This document shows positions 20,400 to 30,793 of a stretch of 64,000 nt of DNA, piece by piece. A program made the position numbers and the translations under genes. This DNA is from Euglena gracilis (Eukaryota; Euglenida; Euglenophyceae; Euglenales), in the NCBI GenBank assembly GCA_039621445.1, contig CP154956.1, forward strand, positions 92,692,648 to 92,756,647, written 5' to 3'. Under the pieces are notes generated by a model, which worked only from the letters and a program-made list of their open reading frames with translations, did no database searches and was not told the DNA's origin. Within the stretch, counting starts at the first letter, position 1. The number at the start of each line of letters is the position of its first letter.

Positions 20400-20930
20400 G
20401 TTTAGCCCCCCCCCCCCCAACTTGCCTTATATTGAACCCCGAACTTTCCCACATTTTTTTGTTCTGTCCCATTTTTTTTTGGCCGGCGTCAGTAGATCGT
20501 CCTTTGGTTGGTTCTGGGGGGTTTATAAGTGGGGAGGGGATGGACGGCCAGGGGTTGGATCCATGGCGTTCCTCAGGGAATCCCCTTGCGAGACTACCCT
20601 CACCCCCCCCTATTTGAACCCCCCCCCCCCTAATTGGCTAATTGGACTCCGGGACAAGACCGGCCAATTTTGGCAAGGCCGCAAAAAGAGCTCAGAAAAC
20701 CTTCAAAAAAAAACGTCTGTTTCAATAATTTTAATATTTGTTGGATAAGAAGAAGTCATGACCAATCCGAAAATGCACAAAAAATCGACCCATTTTGCAC
20801 AGGAAAGAAATTAGGGGGAGGGGTGCTCGAGCCCCCCCCCCCCCTAATTGTCCCCCACCCAATTGGCTAATAGGGGGGTCTGAAGGAGCCCGGGCATAGC
20901 CAAATAGGGGGGGGGGGTGAGGGTACCAAC
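20400..20930. repeat. Poly-C words with CTAATTG / CCTATTTGAACCCC
   Basis: C runs with CTAATTGGCTAATTGG and CTAATTGTCCCCC words at 20,615-20,640 and 20,830-20,880, and GGGGGG with CCAAATAGG at 20,895-20,920. Non-coding. Confidence 0.55.
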
Positions 20931-21179
20931 ATTGTGGGGGGGGGAGAACGGCAGCCCAGGCTCGACCCCCAGCGACATCCCAGCAGACTGCCTCAGCGGC
21001 AGGCAGCTGGTCCGTGGCGGGTGGCCGGGAGACCACCGGTGTCCAATGGTTTTCCCTCCCATGGCGTCTGACACCTGGTGGATGCTGTGGCTGCTTCTCT
21101 CTGCACCCCACCCAGCAAGAAGCACCTCCCTTGGCCTTCACCCCCTCTCCTCTTTTCATATTAACCTGGCTTCTTTAAA

Positions 21180-21600
21180 CTAACCCCCCCAAATAATAAC
21201 CCCCCCCCCCGGGTTATCATTTGGACACTCAAAGTCGGGGTCCAGGGGGGGGAGTTATTATTTGGGGGGGGGGGTTCATTATTTGGGCAAAATTTTCGAA
21301 GTCAAAAATCGGCCAAAAAAAACCCTCCACAGGCTCCAATGGTCACTTTTTTGGCCTCGTTGCGGCATTTTTGAACAATTGGTGTCTTCTCGCATTTTTC
21401 CTGCACCAGTTTCACCCAGTTTTGTATTTTTTTGCAACATTTCTAATGCTTTTTCCACATTTTTTTCCATGCCTTCACAGCTGCCAGAGGGGGGGTTTAT
21501 TATTTGGGCTGCTGAAGTCGGTCCTCAGGGGGGGTTATTATTTGGGGGGTTTTTATTATTTGGGGGGGGGTTATTATTTGGGAGGGGGTTTAGTGTGGCC
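21180..21600. repeat. Poly-G word cluster (TTATTATTTGGGGGG)
   Basis: TTATTATTTGGGG and its complement CCCAAATAATAACCCC occur about eight times. The outer ones face each other. Between them is 180 bp of A/T-rich sequence without a gene. Confidence 0.7.
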
Positions 21601-22521
21601 TGCAAGGCCCCCATAGGAATTTTCAGCAGCGGACCCAAAAGTAGACCTGGGGTCTTATTTTGGTGGGAGGGGTTACTGTTGGTGAAATTGCCATACCTCA
21701 CAATTCATCAAATCTGAAACGGAGTATCGTAAACATTATTTTTGTTCACTGATGTGTGTACTTTGGAAAACACTTGAATTGCAAAATGTTGCCACTGACA
21801 TCGAATGGGCGGAAATGACGGAGCTCAGCATTTAGAAGATCGGTAACAAAGCCGCTTTATTGGTGCGTAAACCGAAAGTGACAAAATTGGTGGGAGAGAA
21901 ATGGCTGAAATCCCCAAAATGCCCCGGGAACACTTTGGCAGTTACCATTTTTTTTTATTTCAGGCAAGGAAGGCGTAGAAGAAGTTGGGTATCTCCAGGA
22001 GCAACAAAAAGATGCTCAGGATCGAACAACAATCACTTACTGGACATACTCCAGGCCATGATTGGATGCTGGGGTTTGGTGGCAGGCAGAGGCATTTCGG
22101 TGCACCATGCTCAACAATTCCCAAGTTTGGGGAGAACGGAGGGCTACTTTTGGACCTTTGAAGAATTCGGCTGAAAAATTCGGCTGCACAGGGTCCAAAA
22201 ACAGGTCGAAAAAAAATGGTTTTTGACATTGAAAAACGACCCCCCCAAATGCCAATTTTACACATTCAGAAGTGGCAAAATGTAAAAAAATGCCCAAAAT
22301 CAACAAATTTTGAGGCATTTTCACAGTCCATTTTTTTTGATGTTTTCAAAATCCCGAGGGGGGTCTCACTTTTGGGCTGTCTAGTTTGGGTTTTTGCTGG
22401 GGGGTTTATTATTTATTATTTATTATTTTATTATTAGTATGATTTATTATTTATTATTATTTATAATTTATATGTATAATTTTAGGGGGGTTTATGTTCA
22501 ACCCCCTTCCCTGCTGTTCCC

Positions 22522-22640
22522 AAACAGCTGCCTCTGGCAACTGGGATGGACAGCAGCTCAGCGCCCTCTTCGCCAGCTTCTTTGAAGTGTGGGACAAGCG
22601 CCAGGCGATGAGTCTACAGGTGCTCAGGCCGCACTGCCTT
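22522..22640 (+). CDS. Exon-like patch, unidentified gene
   Basis: Reads GNWDGQQLSALFASFFEVWD and continues to about LLDKC at 22,665. G/C-rich in an A/T-rich setting. Could belong with the EF-hand-like patch at 19.2 kb. Not recognised. Confidence 0.3.
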
Positions 22641-23034
22641 TCTGCACTGTCTCTGCTTGACAAGTGCCACTGGCATTTGATTTTTCTTCGATTTGATTTT
22701 TGTTCAGCCCACCAAAAATCATAATGATAATAATTTTTTGACTGTAATTTTTTGACCTTTGTTGGTTTGTTGGGGCTCAACATTTCTCCCAGGTAATTCG
22801 GGGCATACGGTATTAACTTGAAAGCTGAGACTGATGACAGGTCATGAGCCAGACTCACTTGGGTGTTCTGGCTCGAGACATACCATTGCTTTTTGAAACC
22901 GAAATTTTCCAAACGTTTGTTTATCAAATTTCAAATTTGATCAACGTCGTTCACCGTAATTACTGAAATTCTTGTCCACCATATGTTTTTGTCAGTCCTA
23001 TAACCGTTGTGGTCTGCCGGCATCCGACAGGTCC

Positions 23035-23112
23035 GATCTCGCGCTGGAGAAGCTGGATGTGGTCGCCCTCACCCCCCGAGCTGCAGTCACAGTGCTCAAG
23101 GCTGGCTGTCAA
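23035..23112 (+). CDS. Exon-like patch, unidentified gene
   Basis: Reads SDLALEKLDVVALTPRAAVT followed by VLKAG, helical and Ala/Leu-rich. It ends in a stop 15 bp later, so the true 3' end is probably near 23,110. Not recognised. Confidence 0.3.
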
Positions 23113-23884
23113 TGTTAATTGGGAACCAGTAATTTTTTTTGAAGTTGGACGCCTGGAGGGGGGGGGGTGGCAGGGTGGGTGTCCCCCCAGGAGGGGAGAT
23201 CGGGCTGTGTGTGTCCACCCTCAGAGGGCGGGGGTTTGCTCAATTTTTGGCGCACAGCAACAAAATTTTCTGAACGCAAAGTTGACACTCAAAAGGTAGG
23301 TCGGGGGGGGGTGGTCTCGGCCTTACAAAGTACGCGCTTGGAGCATTTTGATTTGAGAGCTTTCAAGTACGCTGCAGTCCAGACGTCGGATATCTCCTTC
23401 TTCCTTCCCTCATCCAAGCCCGTGTTGCTGGTGCGACTCCTGTGTTCCGTCCTTCGGTTTCACCTTCACCCCATCTGCCTAACATGATTTCGGGACAACT
23501 GGGCTGTGCCGAAGAACTTTCGACACAAAGCACAAATAACGGGTCAAGTGGCCCAGAAACGGGATTGGGGAACGGGATGGTCAAAATGTTGGCTGAAAAA
23601 TCTCAACACATCCAGATTCACGTTCAGATTTTTTTTTGCTATTTTCAGTCTTTGTTGATTGACATTAACCGTGTTCCTTTTGATTTTTTTGACAATGTTT
23701 AATATTGAATATTGGTTGAATTCAATTTGGTTTCATTTTATCTTTATTTCAAATACTTTTCAATTGTCATTATTTATTTAGCACGAACCACATAACGTCT
23801 GAACTCAAAAAAATAACACAAGGTAGGAACTGTGAAACATATTAAAATTAGTGTTTTAGAGTGTGACCTTTTCAACTCTTGCTT

Positions 23885-24058
23885 GTGGGATTGTTCGTGA
23901 AGTGCATTGTCCGTCCACCTGGGATGGTGGACAGCCATCCTTGCGATGCTCATCTCCAGCCGGGGGAAGCCCACCTCGAGACGGTCCGCCTGCTGCATCA
24001 TCCAGTGACCCCTCCGATCGCCACCCGACTCTGCACGGTGCTGTCTCTGAGGTGCCAT
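23885..24058 (+). CDS. Exon-like patch, unidentified gene
   Basis: Reads MVDSHPCDAHLQPGEAHLET and on to ATRLCTVLSLR, then a GTGCCATG word. Composition is coding-like. Not recognised. Confidence 0.22.
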
Positions 24059-24779
24059 GCATAAATTCACTAATCTGGTGTGGGTGGGTGGGTGGGTGGG
24101 TGGGTTTTCGGAAGTAGGTGGGCAGGCCGCTGGACCCCCAGATGCAAGGTTCAGTCTAGCCTATTCTTTTTCCAAACAGTTTCGGCCAATTTCAGGTGGG
24201 TTTTGGGTGGTTGGGTGATCGCGTTCCCCCTCCGGGGGGGGGGTCCACACATTGGGTGGATTTTTATTATTTAACAAGGTTTTTGGCTTTGGACCTGGAA
24301 AAAGTACCCCACCCAGGATCACAAAGTGAACCTATGCTGCTGTGCCTTAGTCCCATTTCCATGGTCCCTTTTGGAGGACGGTGGAGGGCCTATGTTCTGA
24401 CCTCTATGGACGGTGCTCACATTGAGGTTGCTTGCCATTTCACCTTTGTCTCATTTGTGTGCTTCCCCCCTGGGATACACAGGATGTATGGTGTTTATGT
24501 TTGTATGGTATGTGTGGTATGATGTTTTTTTTTAAATTTCATCTCATCGTAGATTATCGAGACGTGCACGAACCCGTAACCCCTCACCAGGTTTTGAATA
24601 GTGCTGAGCTCTTAATGGGAGCTCGCAATGGACGGCCAAAAAGAATAGCATTGCAATTTGCAGATTATTTATGATGCGCCAGGGGGGGGGATCGAACAAC
24701 GCTCATTTTCGGTTCAAAAACAGTTTTTCCGGGTCCAGGAGGCCAAAAAACATCGTTTTTGTCAAAATAATTTTTCGAT

Positions 24780-25560
24780 TTTTTTTCGACTTTTTTTGAC
24801 CCAAAAATGGCCGAAAACGGCTGAGGCAAAACAGGCCAAAACTGTACAAAATGGCCAAAATCGGCCGAAAAATGGCCGTAACTCGGGCTAGGCGGGGAGT
24901 TGCGGGGAAATCAAAATACTGCCAGATAGGGCATTTTAAGGGCTTCGATCCAGGTTCCCGCACATTTCCTTTGACTTTGCTTCATTTTCGAGATATTTTG
25001 GAAACATCGATTTTTTGACCTCGAAAACGGCCCAAAATGGCCCCTGAAATGGCCGAAAAAACTGGACTAAAGATGGCCGTAACTCGGGCTGCACGAAGAG
25101 TTGCGGGGAAATCAAAATACTGGATAGGGCATTCCAAGGGCTTCATTTTTGCTCTCCAGACATTTTCGTTGATTTTGCTTCATTTCCGAGATATTTTGGA
25201 AAAACCGCTTTTTTTGGCCCAAAAAACGTCCCCAAAAACACCCCAAAATGGTCGTTTTGGGCCGCAAAGGCACGTTGGAACACGGGACAGGCGTATTGGC
25301 GGCCAAAACGGCGAATGGGGGGCGATAGAGGGCCTCGGGGGGTATATTTTGTCAGTGGGACACTTCCGGAGATAATGTACGTTTTCTCAAGATATTTTCG
25401 AAAAATCGATTTTTGACCGATTTTTTGGACCCCGGCGAAATGGCAGAGTTGGAAGAGGGGCCAATCCTACCCAGTTTGGACCCCTTCGCAGGTGAATAAC
25501 TCGGGCCTGGCGGGGAGTTGGGGGTCAAACGGAGGTGATTCGGAAACTATAAATCCAGTC
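24780..25560. repeat. Direct repeats of ~200 bp (GGCCGTAACTCGGGCT)
   Basis: Blocks starting GGCCGTAACTCGGGCT and containing GAGTTGCGGGGAAATCAAAA then TAGGGCATT and AAGGGCTTC lie at 24,872-24,945 and 25,075-25,150; a diverged third (AACTCGGGCCTGGCGGGGAG) is at 25,497-25,520. Between blocks, GAGATATTTTGGAAA and CGATTTTTTGACC words also repeat. Confidence 0.7.
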
Positions 25561-25751
25561 GCTCGCGACTAAAAAAAATATCCGGGAACGGACCCGGGAT
25601 CATGGTGATAATCTGCCGGTTCCCAAGGTGGCCCCGACCCGGGGGAGGGGGGGGTCGACCCCCCCTTTTGCCCAGGGGTGAACTTCACTCACACCCAAAA
25701 AGGGATAAGAGCTCAGCGACCCCCTACCCTACCACCCCCTCCCATATCTCA

Positions 25752-25835
25752 TTCCTAACCCTAACCCTATCCCTAACCCTAATCCTAACCCCAACCCCAT
25801 ACCAAACATAACCCTCACCCTCAACCCTCGCCTCT
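25752..25835. repeat. Interstitial telomere-like CCCTAA tract
   Basis: Five or more CCCTAA units, some with single substitutions, then CCAACCC and CCCTCAACCC decay products. The G-rich complement would be TTAGGG. Confidence 0.7.
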
Positions 25836-26579
25836 TTTCTTAGGAATGTCCCATTGCTAACCACCACCCTCACCCCACCCCACCCCCGACCCTCACCCAG
25901 GTTCGCTCCATGTGAGAGATTATCGCCATTAAAGTACCGAATGGCAAAATGACGAGAGTTCATTTCGGTCCCTATTTCCAGTTTTCCTGCTTTTCCAATA
26001 TCAAAGGCTCTTGCACCTGCCCTCGCAAATTTTGGGTAGGAAAACCTCCCTCCTGTGATTTTCTTTTTGATAAAGGAACTCCCATTTGATGGTAGTTTAC
26101 TTTTTATGCAGATTTTGCAGGGCACTTGAGGGGTGAAGGACTGTATTTCATTGAATGGTATCAAAGTTATTTGTTTATTTTATCATTCGGAGCAGACAAG
26201 GGACCCAACATGCGGGCTTCTTTGTAAACCCAGCATCCAAAACAGGTGCCCAAACCACTCCCGTGACAAGCTCGTCCCTGGGCACATGCGCGTTCGTCGA
26301 TGTTGATGTTGTGTTGTTGACGTTCAACTCTCACCTCTGCACAGAGCAGGTGCCCTTCTGACCTCAAGCCACTTCAGTCCCTTTTTTAAATCTGAAATGC
26401 CACTCCCTCCACCACCACCATCTCTCATCATCCGCTGATCTCCCTTTTCCATTTTATTTTGCAACCTGGAAACACTAGGGGTCCATTTCTAATGCAAAGA
26501 CGGACACCCACTTTCTGCATTAGATCATGCCTCCTCTCCATTTCCATACAGCCATCCCCCCCCCAGTCAATGACCACAG

Positions 26580-26880
26580 GTTGGAGTTTTTGGGCCACCC
26601 CTCCCCCAGATATTGTCCACAGATTTTTGTCGACCTTCTTTTTAACTCAGAAGATCCCCCCCCCCCCAGGGGAAGTGGGTGGGTGGGTGGGTTCGGGCCA
26701 GACCCCCCCCCCCCAGGGGGGGTCCTGGGTATGGGTTTTGGCACAAAACCGGAATTTTTTTTGGGAAATGCCCTCAGATGGCCCGGCTTTTTGGGGGAGG
26801 TCCCCCCCAGGGGGTTCCCGCGTCAAAATGGGTGGAGGGGACCCCTGGGTGTCTTACAAAGAAGCCTGTGTAGTTGATTG
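26580..26880. repeat. Repeat with diverged second copy at 29.17-29.41 kb
   Basis: Words AAATGCCCTCAGATGGCCCG, GGGTATGGGTT, CAGAAGA plus C run, and AAGAAGCCT occur in the same order in both places. A related reverse copy seems to lie at the right edge of the window, 63,760-63,990. Confidence 0.6.
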
Positions 26881-28734
26881 CCAGTGGGGGGTTTGGGCGA
26901 CTGGGTGACCCCCCCGGTCATTGACCGCAGGTAAGCAGTCATACGACAATGGGTGACACTAGCTTTATTTGTTTGTTTTGGGATGGGCATTTGCTGTTGC
27001 TGTTTTTTTTTTTGGTTTCCGAACACGGGGTTGCTCAGGTGGGTGTCGGAACGCTATCCGCGACCGCCGCCGAACCCCTCGTCGCCGCTCCTCCGCCTGG
27101 GCTCCACCCGTCTGGGGTCAGGATGCGGCGCAGCGCATTTCCATGCAAAGTCCAAGACAGGCCATTTTTTTTAATCCGCTGTTTCCGCACATTTGTGACT
27201 CCGTGGCCAGAGCTTGTTCCTCTTTGACCACAAGGACCTTTGATTGGGCAACATCACATGAGCTCAGAGCCCTCCCCTGGGCTGCCTTTTGGAGGCAGAA
27301 TAGCTCCTCAACCACTACTGTCTCCGGAAAAAATAACAACCGGAAAAATAAAATCCGGAAAAATAAAAACCCAAAAAGCCCGAGAACGCCAAACAACCTG
27401 GGGAACGTCAGAATCCTTTTGAATGTCCACACTGGCCCCGCCACCCTCTCTCACCGAGAGAGAAAGTATCCAAAGAGCCATGGCCAGGCGGGGCCTTTTG
27501 CACTGGAAAAAAAATGGAAATAAATAGCAGCCGAAAAAACACCAACTCAAAAGGCTTGGGTTTTTATTTTTTTTCCGCGGACAGTATGTTTGACTGTTGT
27601 TCCCATTTTATATTCTTTTTTCCAAATTATATCGGGGGGCGGTCGGTCCGGACCCCATTGCAGGTCGTGGGGGGGTTCGGACCCTTCTCTGGGGAGGATG
27701 CCTGCCCTCCTTGACCCTGTCCACTCCCCTCTTATGGACCCTGACCTGCCCCTGCCCCCACAGATCACATTTGTTTTTCAATTTTTTTTTTAAAATAGAA
27801 AACTTTATCTTATCTTATCTCATCTTCAAAAAAGTGCATTTTTAACCCTACCTAGGGTGTGGTTGTTTTGGAGTAGCTCCAAAAAACCTTCTCCTTGGTG
27901 TTGACTTCGAGGTCTAAATAACGACCCCTTCTTCCCATTCTCCGATGCTCACAAAGATAACAGGTGAAAGTTCAGCTGAAACGTTTTCCCTAATTTTTTT
28001 TGTCTTGCATTTTTGACAAACCTTTGCCAAAAAGGTGCCCAAAATGTAATTTTCAGCCAACTTTTGGAGGTCAAAATGTTCGGCATGGCGCTTTGCGCTG
28101 GGGAAGAATCGGCACTGGACCACGCCACTGTTTAAGTTGGGGGGTGTCCCCCTTGGACCAAGGGGGGGGGTCGGACCCCCCCACCTGCCCTTATCGAATC
28201 CTGTGGCTGGGTAGTGTTGGTGCCGCTGGAGGGGGGTTTACCTTGCTTTGTCCTGAAAAAAAAAACTTAATAAGCAAGCTAATTTGAAATCAAAATGGAA
28301 AGATTTAATTTCGTTGATTAAATTGGGTAGTGCACAAGGTTTTGGGGCACACCCTGGGGCTCCGAAATTTCCTATTCTCACGAGAAATAAGGACAGACCC
28401 AGCAAGGATCCAAACCTGACCCCACCCCCAAGGATGTTGGCAGGTACAAGACACCCCTGCTCTCTCCGTTCGGGTTCTTGGTTGTTGAAACAGAGTTTGA
28501 TTTGCAGAAAGAATCATCGGTGGCCTTCAGAAACGACCCGCAATGGTTTCGCAATGGTTCTCTGGGCACCCAGACCATCCCACCCCAGGGGCTTCCCCGA
28601 GAATTGCTGCCTCCCGCTCCCCAAACCACTCCCCAGCAACGCATGCGCTGCCCTCTGCCTGTGTGTCTTTCCCTGGCACGGCACTCGCGTTGTGCCACCA
28701 CTGGCTTTTGCAAGTGTTCCACCCCCCAATAATT

Positions 28735-28900
28735 ATGTACCCCCCAGTAATTACCAACCCCCCCCCCGCCCCCGGGACTGTCATGCCCGAGAACCTGTAG
28801 GGGTCCCCGTTACCGGCCAACCTGTCAGTATAGGAAATTGTCAGGGTCCCCACTACTGGCCGACCTGTCAGATGACAGTTTCCCGGGGGGGGGGGGCATG
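28735..28900. repeat. Foldback with ACCTGTCAG / CTGACAG words
   Basis: GTCCCCGTTACCGGCCAACC and GTCCCCACTACTGGCCGACC are tandem relatives; the outer ends are C and G runs. Non-coding. Confidence 0.5.
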
Positions 28901-28989
28901 CGGGCCCGAAAAGTGTGCACCCTATGGCCGACGGAGCGAGTGTCCAAATAACTCTGCACACCTACAGAAATAACGGCGGCGGAAAGCCA

Positions 28990-29090
28990 CCAGGAAACTG
29001 TTGGCGAGTCACATGTGCAGTTTGCCTCGATGAATTCGCGTCTCAGATGACGACCAGTCTGAGACACTGGGGTCACCCGAGTACACCGCC
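28990..29090 (+). CDS. Exon-like patch with a partial RING-like motif
   Basis: Reads CAVCLDEFASQMTTSLRHWG followed by His. The CxxCLDEF start and the LRHWGH stretch resemble the first zinc ligands and the central L-x-C/H-x-GH of RING fingers of ubiquitin ligases. The remaining ligands are not found in this frame, so it would have to be one exon of a split gene, or chance. Confidence 0.25.
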
Positions 29091-30137
29091 GATCCTTCGG
29101 TACCAGACATCACGATGGCTTTGAAGAAGCCACAAAAGGGACAGACCATGGAAGCCCAACTGTCCAAAATCAGGCCCCTTTTCAAGTCAGAAGACCCCCT
29201 GGGGGGTGAGGGTGGGTCTGCCCCCCCCCCCTGGGTTCCTGGGCAGGAGCCCGGGTATGGGTGGGGGGTGTGGGTATGGGTTGGGCGCAAAACGCCGAAA
29301 ACTTTTTGGGAAATGCCCTCAGATGGCCCGATTTCTCGTCCCCCCCCCCCCCGGGGTCCCGTGCCAGGCTGGGTGGGGGGGACCCGGGGGGGGGGTAAAA
29401 AGAAGCCTCCAAATATTCAGTAGGGTCTAAAAAATTATGCACTCCGGAGGTGGCGGTTTGCTAATTTTTCACCCGCATAATTATTAGGGGGGGGTTAGTT
29501 TGTTTGAGGTTTTAGACTCATATGAGTTGGAAGGGTCACGTCGCTGGCTTCTTCTGTTCATCAGAGAATTTTCATCTGCAGCCTCAAGTGATGAGAATCC
29601 CTCACTGATGGAGGGGCAGGAGGCCTCACAAGGGTGCCATATTTTATTCAGGGGTTCCCCTTGTTTTGATGAAGCATGGTCTTCGTTTCAGGCGTCTGAT
29701 ACGGATTTGGGTCAGGTTTGGGTTGTGGTGAGGGTGGGTTGGGGTCATACAGTCACTTAGTCACTGGCCTGCTGGTTGATTTGTTTTTTGATTTTGTTTT
29801 TTTTGTTGATTTTTTTTTTCAGGGTGACTGACTGGTTTTTGACGAAACCCCATGTCCCCAGGGGGGGGCAAAGAATCATGAAAGTGCCAAAGGTCAAAGC
29901 GTCACAAAAAAGCGCCCAAAAGTTTTTTGGCCATTGCTTTCACGTTTGGGCCAATTTTAGCTTGGACTCCAGAGAGTGGCCAACCCCTGGGGGCAGTGAC
30001 CAGGGGGTATTATTTTTTAAGGCGTAGACTTTCAAAATTTTTATCGTTTTTAAGGCATTTATTAAGGTTTTTTTTAAAGGTTTTTTAAGGCATTTATATA
30101 TTTTTAAGGCATCTATTTTCCAAGAGAAGTCCAAGGG

Positions 30138-30142
30138 CCATC
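30138..30142. repeat. Target site duplication of the LTR retrotransposon, left copy
   Basis: CCATC immediately precedes the 5' LTR and is repeated at 45,907-45,911. Confidence 0.9.
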
Positions 30143-30596
30143 TGTGTACCAGGCAGCCGTAAGGCCATGGTACTGTGTATGTAGGTATAAGCCTACGGCC
30201 AGATATAGCTCTGAGCCTCATACACAGTACTATGCTAGGTGGTATTCCTACAGATGGCCAACGGCCTGAATTAGGAATACCTAAACCTTACTCTGGTTCT
30301 CCTCTCCACAGGTGGTATTTATTTTCTATTTTATTCCATTCTGGTCTTTGATTCAAGACTTGATTTTCAAGTTTGATTTTTCTCATTTTGAAGTCCTGAC
30401 AGGACAGCCAAGTCACTTGGCACTTTTCCTTGTCGTAGCCCATAGGGCTTCTACCCTCCCCTGCCTTGTGCTCTGCCTCTTAATTGGGGAAAAGGGCAAA
30501 CAACTTTTATATTATTCTTTTCAATTTTTCTGTTACTCCGGCTTTTATCTTTTGCGCACCAAAGGGCGAAAGCGAGGAAAAGGTTAGACGTACACT
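30143..30596 (+). repeat. 5' LTR
   Basis: Starts TGTGTAC and ends GTACACT, directly followed by the primer binding site. It contains two strong inverted-repeat domains (30,171-30,229 and 30,241-30,281) and a pyrimidine-AG stretch at 30,295-30,311. The promoter was not localised. Confidence 0.95.
30171..30281 (+). promoter_or_regulatory. Structured domain in the LTR: three-way junction plus hairpin
   Basis: TACTGTGTATG (30,171-30,181) pairs with CATACACAGTA (30,219-30,229). Inside are two small hairpins, GTAGG/CCTAC (30,181-30,196) and GCTC/GAGC (30,208-30,216), giving a Y shape. Next comes GGTATTCCTA/TAGGAATACC (30,241-30,281) with an inner GGCC-AAC-GGCC. The 3' LTR has the same structures. 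A role in RNA packaging, dimerisation or termination is only inference. Confidence 0.6.
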
Positions 30597-30605
30597 TGGT
30601 AGCAG
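30597..30605 (+). promoter_or_regulatory. Primer binding site, initiator tRNA-Met type
   Basis: TGGTAGCAG abuts the LTR end and is complementary to the CTGCTACCA 3' end of many eukaryotic initiator tRNA-Met molecules. Complementarity stops after nine bases. Confidence 0.75.
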
Positions 30606-30793
30606 TTTAGGTTTTTCGATCCTTTTGACCGCAAACGGTCGTGTGGTGCCCCGCCTATAGGCGACCACAGGCACTACAAGCCGTTTCCGGCCAAAGCCGT
30701 ACGCACGGACACGTCCTCTGACGGTTCGCAGTATACGCTGCTTCAAACCTCAGAGTTCGGGTCTCTGCTTACTTTTTATACTATCCCCTCTTT
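30606..30793 (+). other. Untranslated leader of the retrotransposon
   Basis: Non-coding, with several small perfect hairpins such as GACCG-CAAA-CGGTC (30,629-30,641) and CGCC-TATA-GGCG (30,652-30,663). Confidence 0.6.

Noticed and set aside
22457-22927. Minus-strand frame of 156 codons
   Set aside because: It is antisense to a better coding-like patch at 22.52-22.64 kb and shows no recognisable motif.
25752-25835. Chromosome end
   Set aside because: The CCCTAA tract is short, degenerate and internal, with complex sequence on both sides.
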